64,000 bases of DNA from Setaria digitata (lineage: Eukaryota > Nematoda > Chromadorea > Rhabditida > Setariidae), in contig RCAB01000041.1 in NCBI GenBank assembly GCA_003640385.1, positions 1 to 64,000 on the forward strand. The letters are read 5' to 3'. Positions 1-13,400 of this stretch are shown piece after piece; the first letter of the stretch is position 1; each line of letters begins with the position of its first letter. Both the position numbers and the translations under genes were made by a program. The notes beneath the pieces were generated by a model. That model had not been told where the DNA came from and searched no databases. It was given only the letters and a program-made list of their open reading frames with translations.

Positions 1-1534
1 GAAAAAGCGCTTATTAAAATGAAATTTGATGACAGGCTGAATATGCCAACATAACGCAGTTAAATCCAACGACTGCAACCAAATCTGTTTCTCACTTCTT
101 CTGAGCCAATTTTATATGAATTATTTTAGGTGTACTGAGAAATCAAAACAGATTTGTTGAGACTTTAGAAATGAAATCTCCCATTGTGAAATAAGAAGAG
201 ATTTCAGCATCGGTTCGTCTTTATGCCAAAGTCGATATTCCTGATGACCGGTCATTCCTAATTCGCACCGTCACATCGCCATGTATTCTTGGTTTATTCT
301 CATTAGCACTTAGTGCTTTAGGTTATTGTTTTAAATGATCTCTGTTTCTCGTGAATGAATAGATGAATTATCCAAGAAATTTTAAAGAGTAACTTTTCCG
401 CTTACACATTTTGTCAGTCTTTTCTGTCGTTCTCCTTAGATTTCAGACTAGATAATAGCCTACAGTGTGAAGGATGCAAGAAGTTTACTGAGTGTAAAGT
501 AATGTTACAGTTTAGAGTTGCTGAGTTTTCACAAACTTATTTTCCTTCAGACAGGAAAGAAATGCTCTTTTTAGTGTTATTCTGGTCCATGGTCGTGTCA
601 ATTACTGCCGTATTTACGTCATTCTACGTAGTATTTATTAGCACTGCATACTCATTTTGTAATATGGTTGACAATCAGTGCTTCGATTTTAGCGTATTAC
701 TCCCTGCTATTATCAGTCGTATTAGCAATAAGGTTCCTCTTTTATTTTTTCCACTTTTATTCTCAGGTGTATCAATAAACATTTCCTAGCTCGTTTAATT
801 GTAATTTAGCTTAATTTGTCGTTACATTTATTATATACATGTACAAAAATCATCTTTTCTATATTGTACTACATATCGATATGTTAACTTCAAATAATAA
901 ACTAAACATGGTTCGTACTCTTTGTATAACATTAGTATAGCATTTGAATTTAGATATAATTCTCCAAATCACATATGTTGCGCATGTCCATATGACTGAT
1001 AGAATCCTATCCATCAATGCTCCAATCGAAATTTCGGTTCAATTCAATTTTTAGAAAGTGGATTTGATATTTTGCAAAGATAAAAAGGAAACGCTGTGCG
1101 CCGCAAACAACAATCAAATTTGGTCATTTGTCGGAGCTTTATCATTTTCATTTATTGCACTTACAGGATTAGTCTATTTTCTAATGTGTATGAGTGCCAA
1201 TTATACAAGGTTTGCACTAATTTAAAATTGAAAAATATCTTTTCTTTAACTGAAGACTGCTCAAAATTAGTACTTAGTTTTGACATAATTGAAGCAGTCT
1301 GCGTAGAACTTCAGTCAGTGAAATGAAAATTTGAAATTCCAATGGAAGAAACAATCTCACCAATCGAAATTTGAAAATAAAAATTTGTTCATGTCGTAAC
1401 TCTTACACTGTTTTAATGTTCAAAAAAAAAAAAACCTTCCTGTGAGTTTTTTTAACTAACTTTACTTTCTTCTTAACCAAATGAAAATAGTCATTTTCCT
1501 TAAAAAGAAAATGACTGCATGTAGGAATTCAAGA

Positions 1535-1660
1535 ATGGCACTAACAGCAACTGGGTTTAGGATTCGATCGGAAAGACGAGCTCGTAAGGGTGAACATTAC
1601 GCGATGAACCAGGGCACTGTTGATTCCAACTCATTCATTCTTACAAACATGGGAAAGTAA
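1535..1660 (+). CDS. possible small ORF or exon, 41 codons
   Basis: An ATG-to-stop frame of 41 residues begins MALTATGFRIRSERRARK and lies in a locally less AT-rich patch. The F-R-I-R-S-E-R-R-A-R-K run loosely resembles the repeated motif of TPX2-type spindle proteins (F-x-L/F-R-T-x-E-R-A-x-K-R). That resemblance rests on about a dozen residues and may be chance. No partner exons were found on either side. Confidence 0.15.
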   Translation: MALTATGFRIRSERRARKGEHYAMNQGTVDSNSFILTNMGK

Positions 1661-3570
1661 ATTGTCAGCGTCCGTTCGTCTAAAAACTTCTCTGTGTCGA
1701 CTGCTGAACTGAAAAGATTCATTGATAATGTATCAAAGTATGCTCGGTTTGATAAAAACTTCCCAAGTGCTTTGCATCACTGCGTAATGTAATGACAGCA
1801 TTGGCCTAGGTCTGAGGGAGAAAAAGACACCAGTGCGACTTAGCAACGATCCGAGTGATGCAGGACGATGTCCATGCCAGTAATTGATGGTAAGGGGAAA
1901 GAGGGAAAGACAGAGGTTGGGTGTGTAGAAGACACATGATTCATCTCCCGAATGACCACCGGTGAGTATACGGAATATCATTCATCTCCCGCTGCCACCG
2001 AGTAACGGTGGACGTCGTCTTTTTGTCTTTCGTCAGGAAATGCATGTAATAAACTTGGCTCTAAGTCGGAGATGGATGGTAGGATGTAAGAATGCACGCG
2101 GAAAAGTCACAGAACATTGCACGAGAAAAGATCCCGCTCAATTCAGAATCCCGACATTCGTAGATGACACTTTATACTCCATATTGCCAGATTCTTCTCC
2201 GTTACAGATCCCGACATACCAGCTCGGATTTACCGGTAAAATGATAAATGTAAACTTGGTTGAAACTGTAAAAGGGCGACGGAAACTATCTCCCAAGATT
2301 TCATCACAAAAGCCCACCAGGACCGAGAATTCTCAGGAATCCCACAAAAATAACTGCAAGCACAACACGAAGGGACGGAATTAGGCTGCATGTTGTGTTC
2401 CATCTCTAACCCAGAATTACTGACTATTCAAATTTTTTTGCCGGCTGAGTGTCAGCTTATCATTATGGGAGGTCGGTGTGGTAAGGTCTTTGTTGCGGTA
2501 ATGTTTTGTGGGAGACGTGACCCACGTGGGAATGACTTTTAGACGTGAAATTTAGAACAGTCAGAGTTAGTTGTTTCAAGTCGAATAAAGTGTTGCGTCG
2601 GAAACGATTCCTTAAAATTGTGCCGACGACTCAAACGCCTTCTTTTATACTATCGAGATATATGATCAGATTATATATTGACTCTTCATTAGCAGTGGCG
2701 TGTTGCGGACTCTAGTTCACAGCTAGTTCATAGTTTTCCGGACAACTTCGAGAACTTCAAGAAATGCTCGTGATTGGAAATGCCACAATATTTCTTTATG
2801 TAACTTAGTCTTTTCACTACCCTGATCTCATTACTGTGTAAGAACCTGATATTAAATTTCAAATGAGTTCCATTTTTACAATTGCTGATATGATCCTTTT
2901 AAGACCGTTAGTTCGTGTTCCATTTTGAAAGACTTTCCTTTTTTTTTCGCACCGTAATTAAGGATGTGGCAAATTTGCCTTAGAAGTTGAAAATCGTGTA
3001 CTATTATTGATTTGGACATATTTAATCCGAACAAATTCCCACTCATAATCAAGTTATTAATATCATTTCATTGGTAATATCATAACTGCCTTGCGTGTCC
3101 ATGACTTAAATCGAGATATTGATTTCAGTTATTACTAATATTTTCATCAACATAACAAAGCTGATGTCGTTCTTGTAATCACTTTTATATTAATAATTAA
3201 GTTACCGAACTTCTTCCTAGTTGTCACTTCACCTTCGTAATCATGAACACCTTAGTTACAATTGGAATATAAAGGTATTTTTGATGGTTATCATTTTGAC
3301 TCTCTTGTTTGCGGCACTATTTTTATTGTTGCCATCACTATATTGCTTAAATAGTTAAGCGATGAATATAACATTTATCACCATTCTTTGCTGCAGTTGA
3401 TTTCCAGTTTTGTTCGGTGCACTGATACGCGAAGGATCGACTCTGAATTGCGTATATATTACTACAACGTTATGCGAAAGTGTTGGAACATAAAGTGCAT
3501 ACGATCGGCTTTGATTTGACGAAGGGAAGTTAGATTTGAGCGGAAGTCGTTAAGGAGTTGATTATTATTG

Positions 3571-3619
3571 TACATATATATATATATATATATATAATAT
3601 ATATATATACATATATATT
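3571..3619. repeat. (AT)n microsatellite
   Basis: Almost uninterrupted AT dinucleotides with a few C interruptions, ending about 45 bases before the first ATG of the USP9X-like gene. The tract is followed by AACGTTACGTAA. Confidence 0.9.
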
Positions 3620-3662
3620 TAACATTACATAACGTTACGTAATATATTTACGTGTCATCATC

Positions 3663-6600
3663 ATGGGTGATCAGTTTGATCGAGAGATGCAGGAGGATGA
3701 TTCGGTAGAACTGAAATGGGATTCGGATAATAGCAAAAAGCGACGATATGCTGCAAAACGTGGTATTCATTTATATTCCTCGGATTTATTTCTTTCAGAT
3801 CGGTTATCTAATTCCTGCTTTTTAAACGGAAATAGGTTTTCTTAATTAAAGAGATGAATCTTTTTTTTCATGGCAGTTTTCTCGGACAGTAACAAGGCAT
3901 AGATGTAGGTCAAAAATAAAAAAAAAACATTGCCTTACGCAATTTAAGTTAGAAATCTTAGGACATAAGGATTGAGCATGAGATTAAGTGTACGTTCTTT
4001 GGTAATGTCTAATTTATGTTTTAAAAAAAAGCTTTCTTTAATGTATATCAAGCTGATCATCTCGTATTCTCAACGAAGGATTGTAATTTTCTCATTTTTA
4101 GCTTTTTTTGTCAATGATTCACATTGTTCTGCACCATCATCATCACCGCATTCAAGCCCAATTGACCCATCAATGCTCACTGATTTCAATTCGGGTGAAT
4201 TGAACGATGCAATTCGAACGTACAGTCGTTGCAAAAAGTTAACTCTTTTCGATAATTTTTTTTCTCGGTTAAATAAAAATTGTAATAAAAATTAATATAT
4301 GACTAATATTGCATGAAGAATTACTGATAGTGAAAATGAATCCTGGTACGCTAGTTCATGGAAATCAATGTGTAATCATGCAGTGTATTTTCCTTATTTG
4401 AAACTGAACTAACCATATATTAAAGAAGCAAGCCAGATACAATTTCTTATAGGAAGCTAAAAATAACATTTTTAATATTGGGAACTCTATTCTTTATAAG
4501 GTTGTAGAGCCAAGTAGGGGGAACTAGGCATTTTCACAATAAAATGAAGATATTTGTGTTCATTAAGGCTGTATTCTTAACAAATTCGTATGACAAGCTA
4601 AAAAAATACAAGTATTTCCTTGCATCACTCATGGATTTCATCTATTAAGTATGCAAATGATCCAAACGATATTGAGAAACTGAAATTTTACAAACTATTA
4701 GATAAATCTGGGCCTTGAAGACCATCAAATTGCCTGATAGTTCGTATAACTAATGAAATTTTTCGAGTGGTATTTTTACTTTCTGCAGTGAATCGCAACC
4801 AACAAAATCAGAAGATGAAAATGGAGATTGGTGGATACAGCTAGATGAAATACCGACACGGGATGAAGAAAACGATTCACCTTTACTGGTAGCTTTATGC
4901 CCTTTTATTTGTTCTTCTCTTGAACTTTGAAACAGTTCGTTTTTCAGTCAGTGGTATCTGTATATTACATGTTCCTAGATGTTTTTACGTTTCTCTTCAG
5001 AAGTTATTTTGATAATATCGTTTTTTTTTTTTTTCTTTTTTATTCTTATTCATTTTACCCTATTTCCAAATCATAAGATTGTACTGAGCAATTAGATAAA
5101 GCACTTTTTTTCTTTTTTTGAAGAGCTCTTTATTCTTTATGACTGATTTGGTTTGACATTGGTAAGATCATATTCATTTGTATGAATGTTTAATCTTTGA
5201 ATTTTTGAAGAATATTTATCCAGTGATAAGTCAGGTCTCCTATAGCATTATTAACCATAAACTCGCGTAAAAGTTTTCATTTTGTAATTAAAGCATATTT
5301 CTGAACTCCTTAGCCAACTTTGGATGTGGTAAAAACTATCAAAAAAGTTATTCCAACTTGATTATTGCCTCAGTAATTACAAAAAAAGAAAAAAAAAAGG
5401 AAAATTAAAAAGACCGTCTTTCTCATTGATGAAAACCAAAGAAATGCAGGTTCGAGCATCAGTGAGTCCAGTTTTTGCTGATTCGACAAGCTCAAAAAGT
5501 GAACTAGAGGATGTGGTGGAAAGTGTGGAAAGTCCACAGAGTAAATTTGATTTGGATGAAGATGACGAGCAAACACCGTATCCATCAACACCGTCGAAAC
5601 GGCAAAATGTGGATTATTTTCACAAAAATCTTGAATTCTCCAACGTTCCAGAAATACCACTTCCATCGGTTTTTCATAGTATGCTTACAGTCTCTTTGAT
5701 CTGTTAAATCAAGTTTTCGCACGTTGCAGAAGGTATCAACTAATAATACGTATAAGTACATGTGAAGATGAACTATTAAATGAAATTAGGGAAGAACTGC
5801 TCTAAACCGGATTAGATTTCAATTTCATAATATTGCTAGCATACATATTGAAAGAAACGGTTATTCGTCATGGCATATTTCAGCCTTGATGAACAATTAG
5901 AGCCCGGTCCCTATATAAAATAAATCATGTCCATTAATAACCTATTAAGTATATGCAGTGCAGATTAATAATAGTGATCTACTAACAATTACGGGCCAGC
6001 TAAGAAATAATTTGGTATGAATAATCTGATCGGTAATTTCATTTAAACATAGAATTAAGGTCATGCAGAACTGAAATTAATTTTGTATCTAACTTTAACT
6101 TTTACGAAAATTCAGTTCATTTCCCTCCTTTTCCATCACATTCCTGTGTTGTATGAATTTATCGAATATTCTGGAGCGCCTTCATATAGATCAATGAAGT
6201 TTCGCGACATCCTTTCATTCCAGGAGGTTTAGCTCTAATTATCTCTAAAGTTTGTTTGGGGCTTAGACGCTCTGCTGTTGTTTAATTAATAATCAGTATG
6301 TCTTTAACTTTTTAGTTTCTTACAAGTTTCATCTACGTTACGGTTTTTCTTTGTCCTTATTTATGAGGAAAAAACACTGCCTTTCTTTAAGATAATTCCA
6401 CTATTTCTTTATGAGGAAGCTTATTTTAGGATTTAAAAATATTGGCTTTTTTTTATCGAAGACAGTTTACGGGTAATTTATTTAAAATTCACTTTACAAT
6501 CAATAGCGATGTTCTCATAGAGTTACGTTTTCATTTTATTCAAAACATTACTGTTTCATAAATTCATATTGTGGACGAAAAAGTCAAACTTATTTTAGAA

Positions 6601-7441
6601 TAAATTTCTAAGGTTTTTTAATACTATGGACATAAACTTTCAGGCCAACCCTCTACGAGATGGTGTTTAATATATAGTCAGTTTCGAACTTTTCCTTGTA
6701 ATGAAAGATGCATTGCGCCTAATAAGGAACTACACGAATATTAAGTTATTAAGGAAGAATTGAAGAGTAAAGAAACAATGATACGATTAACTTAAACATT
6801 TCAGATAGTCCGGCCAGTAGAGCAATGTCAAACTCTGCTCCAGCATCCACCGTGGGGTCGTCATCTTCAAATATTGGTGGTTCTCTACAGCGGCCGAATA
6901 CATTTGACGTAAAAGCATCACCGTCAGCGCATGCTGAGTTAAATGCTATTGCAAATGAAAGACCAAAAGAGTGGGAGGATTTCGATGAATTACCATCTGG
7001 AATGTTGACTCGTTTATTTGACCAGTTACATCGTACAAGGTTTTCATCTATAATTCGATTGAAATCGTAGTTTCGGACAAGGAGGACGAAATAGGGAGTA
7101 CTTCTTTCTGATCTGGTTGATATCTTGTCATCATTTAAAAAAAAAAATAAAAAAACAAAAACAAAAAAGAAATTTCGTTGCTTCAGATGTTCCACGGTCG
7201 ACAGCACAATGTGACATCGTGTAAAATGTTGTGATTAGTAATGAGTTAAATGGTTGATTTTTGCAATTTTTCTGAAGTTAAAATTAAATTTTAAATCCGA
7301 CCTCTGAATTATGCCCTTTAACGTCATTTTCTCTCGCAAATTTCTGTACTGTTTTTTATTTTTATAGGTGGGTAGTACCTGTGTTGCCCAATCAGGAACT
7401 GGAAGGATTAATGGAAGTTGCAATTGTGCTGATAAAGAGAG
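3663..7441 (+). other. USP9X-like gene, exons 1-6 (N-terminal region)
   Basis: Exons 3663-3762, 4102-4237, 4789-4888, 5450-5678, 6805-7039 and 7368-7441. The first five encode about 265 residues of acidic, Ser/Pro/Asn-rich sequence ([30 protein letters not shown]) that I cannot align to human USP9X and expect to be disordered. Exon 6 starts the conserved part: [20 protein letters not shown] matches the human [20 protein letters not shown]. Exons 2-5 are less certain than the rest because they are supported only by splice signals and phase. Confidence 0.75.
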
Positions 7442-10400
7442 GTATTCATTTTGGCTCCTAGTACTGATCCTGGTCTGTGGTAAAGCTCCCGTGTGTTAAG
7501 CGAGTTAATTTTGTTTTAAATTAGCTGTTGAAGTCAGAAAAAATATTTATATCTGGATGAAGTGTTAACTACGTTCATTGCCTTAATGAGTAGGTTACTG
7601 ATTCACATCTGAAATGACAATGTTTGTATATTGTTGGCAATGGGAAAAATCAAGATAGATAGCTGTCGAATATTTGGAACTGTCTGTGAGTCTGCTGGAC
7701 ACATGTTGTCATCGTAGTGACAACAGGGATAAACTATAGAAGTCCACTTAATAATTTTTGATGAATTTATTCAAGTTTATTCAAGCTCGAGAAGCCGTAG
7801 TACTTCAAATTTGTCGATATTGCAGGAATTGATAAGACATCAAAATTTTTCGAAGGTTTTCTCGAGAAAGGGCTGCTAGTTGCCTTCGATAAGCTAATGA
7901 ATGACGAGGCAATGAAAGACTGGAAGATTGAAATCCATGTATTTTCTAATTTTGGCTCTGAACTTGTAAATCAAATGCATATGAGAAAAAAAGAAATGAA
8001 ATCATAGGACTATATTAGAACCTAACGCAGTAATAATATCAAGAAGAAAGCCAGTATTATTACACTGTAACCTCAAATATTTGCTTTACGTTATCTCCTA
8101 TTCTAAAAAGTCATTTATATTATTTTTGCAGTTTTAATCCATTTTTCATATTAAAAAAGCTAAGTTAGAGGTGACTGGAATGATTTGATCCTTACATTTA
8201 CTTTTCTAAAAAAAAAAATTAGCGCATAATCTTAATGCAGTTCAGATTTTTCTCATTTCATTGCCTTTGAGAAAGAACGGGAACGGTAAAAGCTAGAGGG
8301 GAGCAAGGACACAATCTTTTATTCCTGATTATTTCAAGCGTTAATCTTTTTTATTTCAAAATTACAAACCCATTAGATTTAGGGAAAAATATTGTCTTAG
8401 TCTTGCGTCTTGCTCTTTTTGTATCGTTTGTTATTAGGTGAAGAACAGGAAGAAAAAAGTTTAGCAACTTAATCTTTTTTTTCTTTTTTATCGAAAAATT
8501 TGGATTATTTGATTGCAGCGATTCATATGGCTAAGTGTTGCACGTTTTCTTGTAATGTTTACGGAGAAAATGCGACAGACACTCGTTGCAGAAGATTTCC
8601 ATCCCGCATACTGGAAAATACTTCAATACGCCTTATCTAGCAATAGTCGGTATGCTTTAAAGCTGCCGAGTTTTTTGTTCAATACTGTAAAGTATGTTGT
8701 TTGTATGCTTTTTTTTTCTTATTTGTTCCATATTGCTTTTTTTCTGATGACAATTTGAAGGGAAGTTTTGATACCGCATGTTAGGAAAACTTTCTAGTAT
8801 TAATCTGTAGGTTTAATCTTCTCTTTTGCTTTACAAACAGTGGGAGTCTTATGTTTTATACCAATAAAATTAAAAGTTTTTAAGAGAAATAAAGAAGTTA
8901 AATGTATATAAAGCAGGATTAGATTATCAAAGTGGGCAAATAGGAAGTGTATATAGTTCTGTCATTAGATAATTGTTGTGGATTTAACTATTTCAAGAGT
9001 TTTGAATGCTTGAAATTCTCAGAGAAAAAAATCCGGAAGTTTTAATATAGTTTTCTTTTCAATGCTATCCTATTAAATGGTTGTTTTGAATTCTTAAGTA
9101 GAGATAAAGTTTTGTTCTGTTTTAGTTTTTCCGCAGCACTACACTCTATTGGCATATTTGTACTTTCAGTTTTCATATGCAGAATTTTGGAAGGAAAGCG
9201 GATTTCTTGCAAATGGAGTTTGATCCAAATGAACTGACACGGTACACCTCTATTAACAACGTTGAGGAAATATATCAGGTAACTACATTTTACATAGTAA
9301 TTGATGATAGTACTAGTGGTCTTTTCATTTTAGTGACTAAAAATGTTGTCTCATTCATAATTAGAAAGTTTTGGTGTGAATTCCCTTAATATTTTTATTG
9401 AATCTTTAGCCTTGTTCTCTTTTGTTTTACAAACAGTGAAAGGTCCTATGTTTATCATGAGTACCATCATAAGCTCATTCTTCCCTGGAAGTCTTCATTT
9501 TGATGCTGCACTGGATTTCTGCTTGGGATTACTTCTTCGTTCATATCAGTATGAAAACTGAAGGTTCTGGACGTAACTCGTCATTCCTTTTTCCAGAATC
9601 CGCATTCATTCTGAAGTGAACTAAGCAGTAGCTCCATGGTCTTATGAAACTTTTGTCAAACGTTTAGCTTGTTTTAGTTTTTTTTTTTTTTCGGATGTAA
9701 CGTCGTCCGAATTTCCGCATTCAGTCGTCCGAATTTTCAGAGAGTTTTGCAATTGTGGCTTTTGCTTTTACTAAGTTATTTTGGAAAGATTGGTGGATTT
9801 TCATTGATGAAGGATTTCCTGGAGAGAAATGTGAATGCAGCAACGAAAATTACCGATTTTATCGACTGGCTTCGTCCATTCGCTTCGTGTTCACTGTTGT
9901 TAAAACCATCAATTGTTACAGAAACCTTCGGCCCAACTATTGTAAATGTTCATCCTTAAGTGTACTACTTTTTGAGTAAGGAAAAGACAAAACATATAAT
10001 AAGCAAAAAATATATATTTGGATATAATTAGTTGGCGCTAACAAAGATTTGAATGTCTTGCTAAATGGATTAATAGTGCTGACACCAGCTTTCTGACACC
10101 AGGATTTATTTTCATAGGAATTAAGATTCAGGATAGATATTATTGGAAGTTGTTAAAAGTTTATTTTTCCACAGATTATGCTTAATTTTGAGATCTGATT
10201 TCGTTTAAAGTTATTTTCATCCTAGTGTGTTATTGGGTGGAGTGGTGGGAAGAAGAGATAGCAGAGATCTAAAAACAATTTTGTGAGCTAAAGAGCAAGA
10301 GCTTTGTTTGAATAAATGAGATGAAGCATTTTCATTTAATTTATTTTTATGAATAGTTAAAAGTTTTTTTTGTGGAAAACAGTATGTTAAAAAATTTGTT

Positions 10401-13400
10401 TTTGTTTTTTTTTGTTTTTTGTTTTTTTTTCTTTTTTTTTTTAGCAAATAGCGGTAGAACGATTGGAGCATATCGATGATAAGGAACTGAAATGCGAGAC
10501 TGTGAAAAATGATTTAAATGAATCATCGTATGTCGAGTTAGCGAAAATATTACAGAGTTTACTACTGATTAATCCAAAAATGATCCACATGGCACGACAG
10601 ATGCAGTTTTTTTCTTTACGATATGTTCTGCGGTACGGCATTACTTTTAAGGGATTTTCATTTAATACTTTTTCCTGAAGAGCACAATCAACATAGCGAC
10701 AGACTCGTATTAAGTTCCAGTAAGTATTCCAATAACAATAAACAATACTGCTCAAAGGCTTTATTTTTTCGTAAAGGGATTTCAAAGAATTTTAGAGTAC
10801 TTCAAGTAGCGCCTTTTGCTGGCCGTATAGGAGCTCTGGAAGAATTGCACGTGGTTTTACACAATGCTGCATCAGAATTTCGACAGGTACATAATATCAG
10901 CATTCTCAAATTTGGACACAAGTAATTTTAGTAACTATGTGTAATTCTGTACTAGTTTTCATATCATTCTAAGCCGCATCATTTTGTTATCGTTTTTTTT
11001 TTTTTACATCATTTAAATTGTTGTCGTTCTTCTGTTTTAGTGAAATTTTTCTCGTGATCTGATCTGTCGGAAGTTGGAAGTCTTGATTTGCGTAGGTTTG
11101 GAAAAAGAAAAATAAAATATTAAGTGGTTTCACTTCAAATGACAGATTTATTTATTTCGGGGATACTTTCTTATCATTTTTTTTTTTTTTCAGCAAGAAT
11201 TAGTAATCTCGATGAATGATTTGACGGAATGGCTGAGGAAGCAGCGTCTCATTGAAATATTAGTTCGTGATAATTTGCATCATCCCGCATACTGCGAAAG
11301 GTGTTGCATTTTTTCATATCAGCTGAATTATCACTGAAGTTTGTAATTAGCCTTTTTGGTAGGTTTCTAGTTGTGTACTTACGTGTTGAGTAAATGGCAG
11401 GCAATTCATCTTTTTATACCGATTAATATTTCAGGTTAGAAAGAGTACTTCGAGTATTGTTGGAAAGAAATGCTATTACTGTTAGTGATATGGATATATT
11501 ATGGAATGTGCAGCGTGAAAAACATGATGTCATCCAACGAAATGTTCATGACCTAATCGCAAAGTTGGTTAATGGCTTGAGCAATATACTGCAGAAGCAT
11601 TTATTCGAGCGAATGAAGGTAAAAGTTTTGAATTGAACCAGTTTCAAAATTGGCAAACTTTTTAGCTTTACACTTCTGGGGAATTTTTTGTGTGTTTAAT
11701 TTGATACTTTAACATTTTTGTATTCTGGAATTTAAAAGGTTAAGATTGGAAATTAGGACCTAAAATCATATCTTCCAAATTGTTGAGAATTACATATGTT
11801 AAGGAGAGTTGGGCAAATTCATCGTCGAGGCAACGAACACTTCTTCTGGATCTTATACGTCGAATTGGTGTCGATTTCAGCAGTCTTACTGAAAAAGTAA
11901 TCCCTAACAATTTTCAGTAATTTGGAATATTAATCCTCTTTCTCCAAGGATGTTCAGGAAAAGTCAAGGAGAAATAAAGGATTACGTTTCATGTTTTTAC
12001 CATTAATTTGTGCTAATGGAATCAAGAATGTGGTTTTTACACAGAGAGTGGGAATAACAACCATTAGATATTGTGGAAGCAGAAAAAATATATTCCATAT
12101 CTTAAAATAGGCCAGAAAAATATCGCTCAAAAGGATACTAGTCAGAGATTGCGAGTAAAAATTCGACGATTTCATTAATGAACCGATGGCTACATTGCAT
12201 CAAGTGATGCATTTCTGCCAACGAGGGAGGGCCTAGTCATCATTTAACGATGATTTCACTTTAGCCAAATTAAAAAAAGGAAAAAAAAAATGAAAAAGGT
12301 GGTCTCTCTTAAAAAGGAAAAAGAAAATAACTCAACTTCATTTTCAGGAGTTAACTATAAAATCTCTTTCATTACTATGGGATTTATTCCATGATGTGCA
12401 GTTACCCGTGGAAATGATTGATGCGGCACTGGAAGCGCATTTCAATGTATTAGAAAGTGCTGTACCAGCTGAAGATCTGCGACGACACTATATCGAACGT
12501 TGTATTGATGAATTGCTTTTAGATTCAGGTAATTCGATCAACTCTCAATCAAAAAAGAGAATTTCTTGCAGGACATTGCTTGGTTCATTGGTTACTTAGA
12601 GTAAACTAATTTTAGATTAAACATTCTGATATTGGTCGATAAAAAGTTCCTAAATTCAAAAAATCACCCGGACAGGTTTTCGTGAAGATTTTTTCGTTGA
12701 ACATAGTATCATAAATACCAATACCAATTATTTTAAGGATATTGTTTTTTAGTATTTGTACTTCCGGCATTGAAACATATGCAGCGATTAATGATTTTAA
12801 TGCCAGAATGCGATTACAGTACGGGTAGGAAAGTGACACGGTAAGCCGATGATTATTATTCATTTGAGATTTTCTATACCCTTTCTATTAATTTACTAGT
12901 TTCTATTGGTATTTACGGAATTTGGAAAACTAAAGCAAAATCATGTTGCGCTGAAAATTCATTTTTATCCATTCCCTTCCCGATTTTATACATATGTTGA
13001 TAAGAAAATACCCAACTGGGGTATTACAAATATGTACATAGCACGGATAGAAAATGGAGGTGTGAAAGTATAGTATGTGAGGAATCGAAGGGAAATCAAT
13101 TTGGAGAATCATAATATTATGAAATAAAACTAAGATGGAGAAAGAATGACATAGAAAAAAAAGAGCATATTTTGGGTATTATTGAAATTCTACATTTTGT
13201 CTTTTTAAAAGATCTTTGTAATGAAAATTTAGATAGTAAGATTCGTTTCCTTTAGAGCAGAATATATTGCCACGGTGCAGCAAGATACGGAGCTTTGTTC
13301 AAGACTATCAAAAAATGTTGCTCTCTATATGGAAAAAGTACGGAATGCTGTGGTATGCCCTTGGTTTCATTCATTATTCTTTTTAATTTTATATAGCTTT

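Larger units (their letters stand above)
1..3662. other. intergenic DNA upstream of the USP9X-like gene
   Basis: No multi-exon gene could be assembled here. The stretch is AT-rich except for about 1530-2400, which is less AT-rich and carries scattered short open frames on both strands without a matching splice chain. A 12-base direct repeat (attcatctcccg) occurs near 1938 and 1980, and a small hairpin (CCACCG / CGGTGG) lies near 1995-2011. The last few hundred bases probably hold the promoter and 5' leader of the gene starting at 3663, but I see no clear TATA box or spliced-leader acceptor close to its ATG. Confidence 0.5.

Noticed and set aside
1733..2384. Longer open frames on both strands around 1.7-2.4 kb that might be retroelement remains
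   Set aside because: I could not match them to reverse transcriptase, integrase or gag motifs, and there are no terminal repeats.
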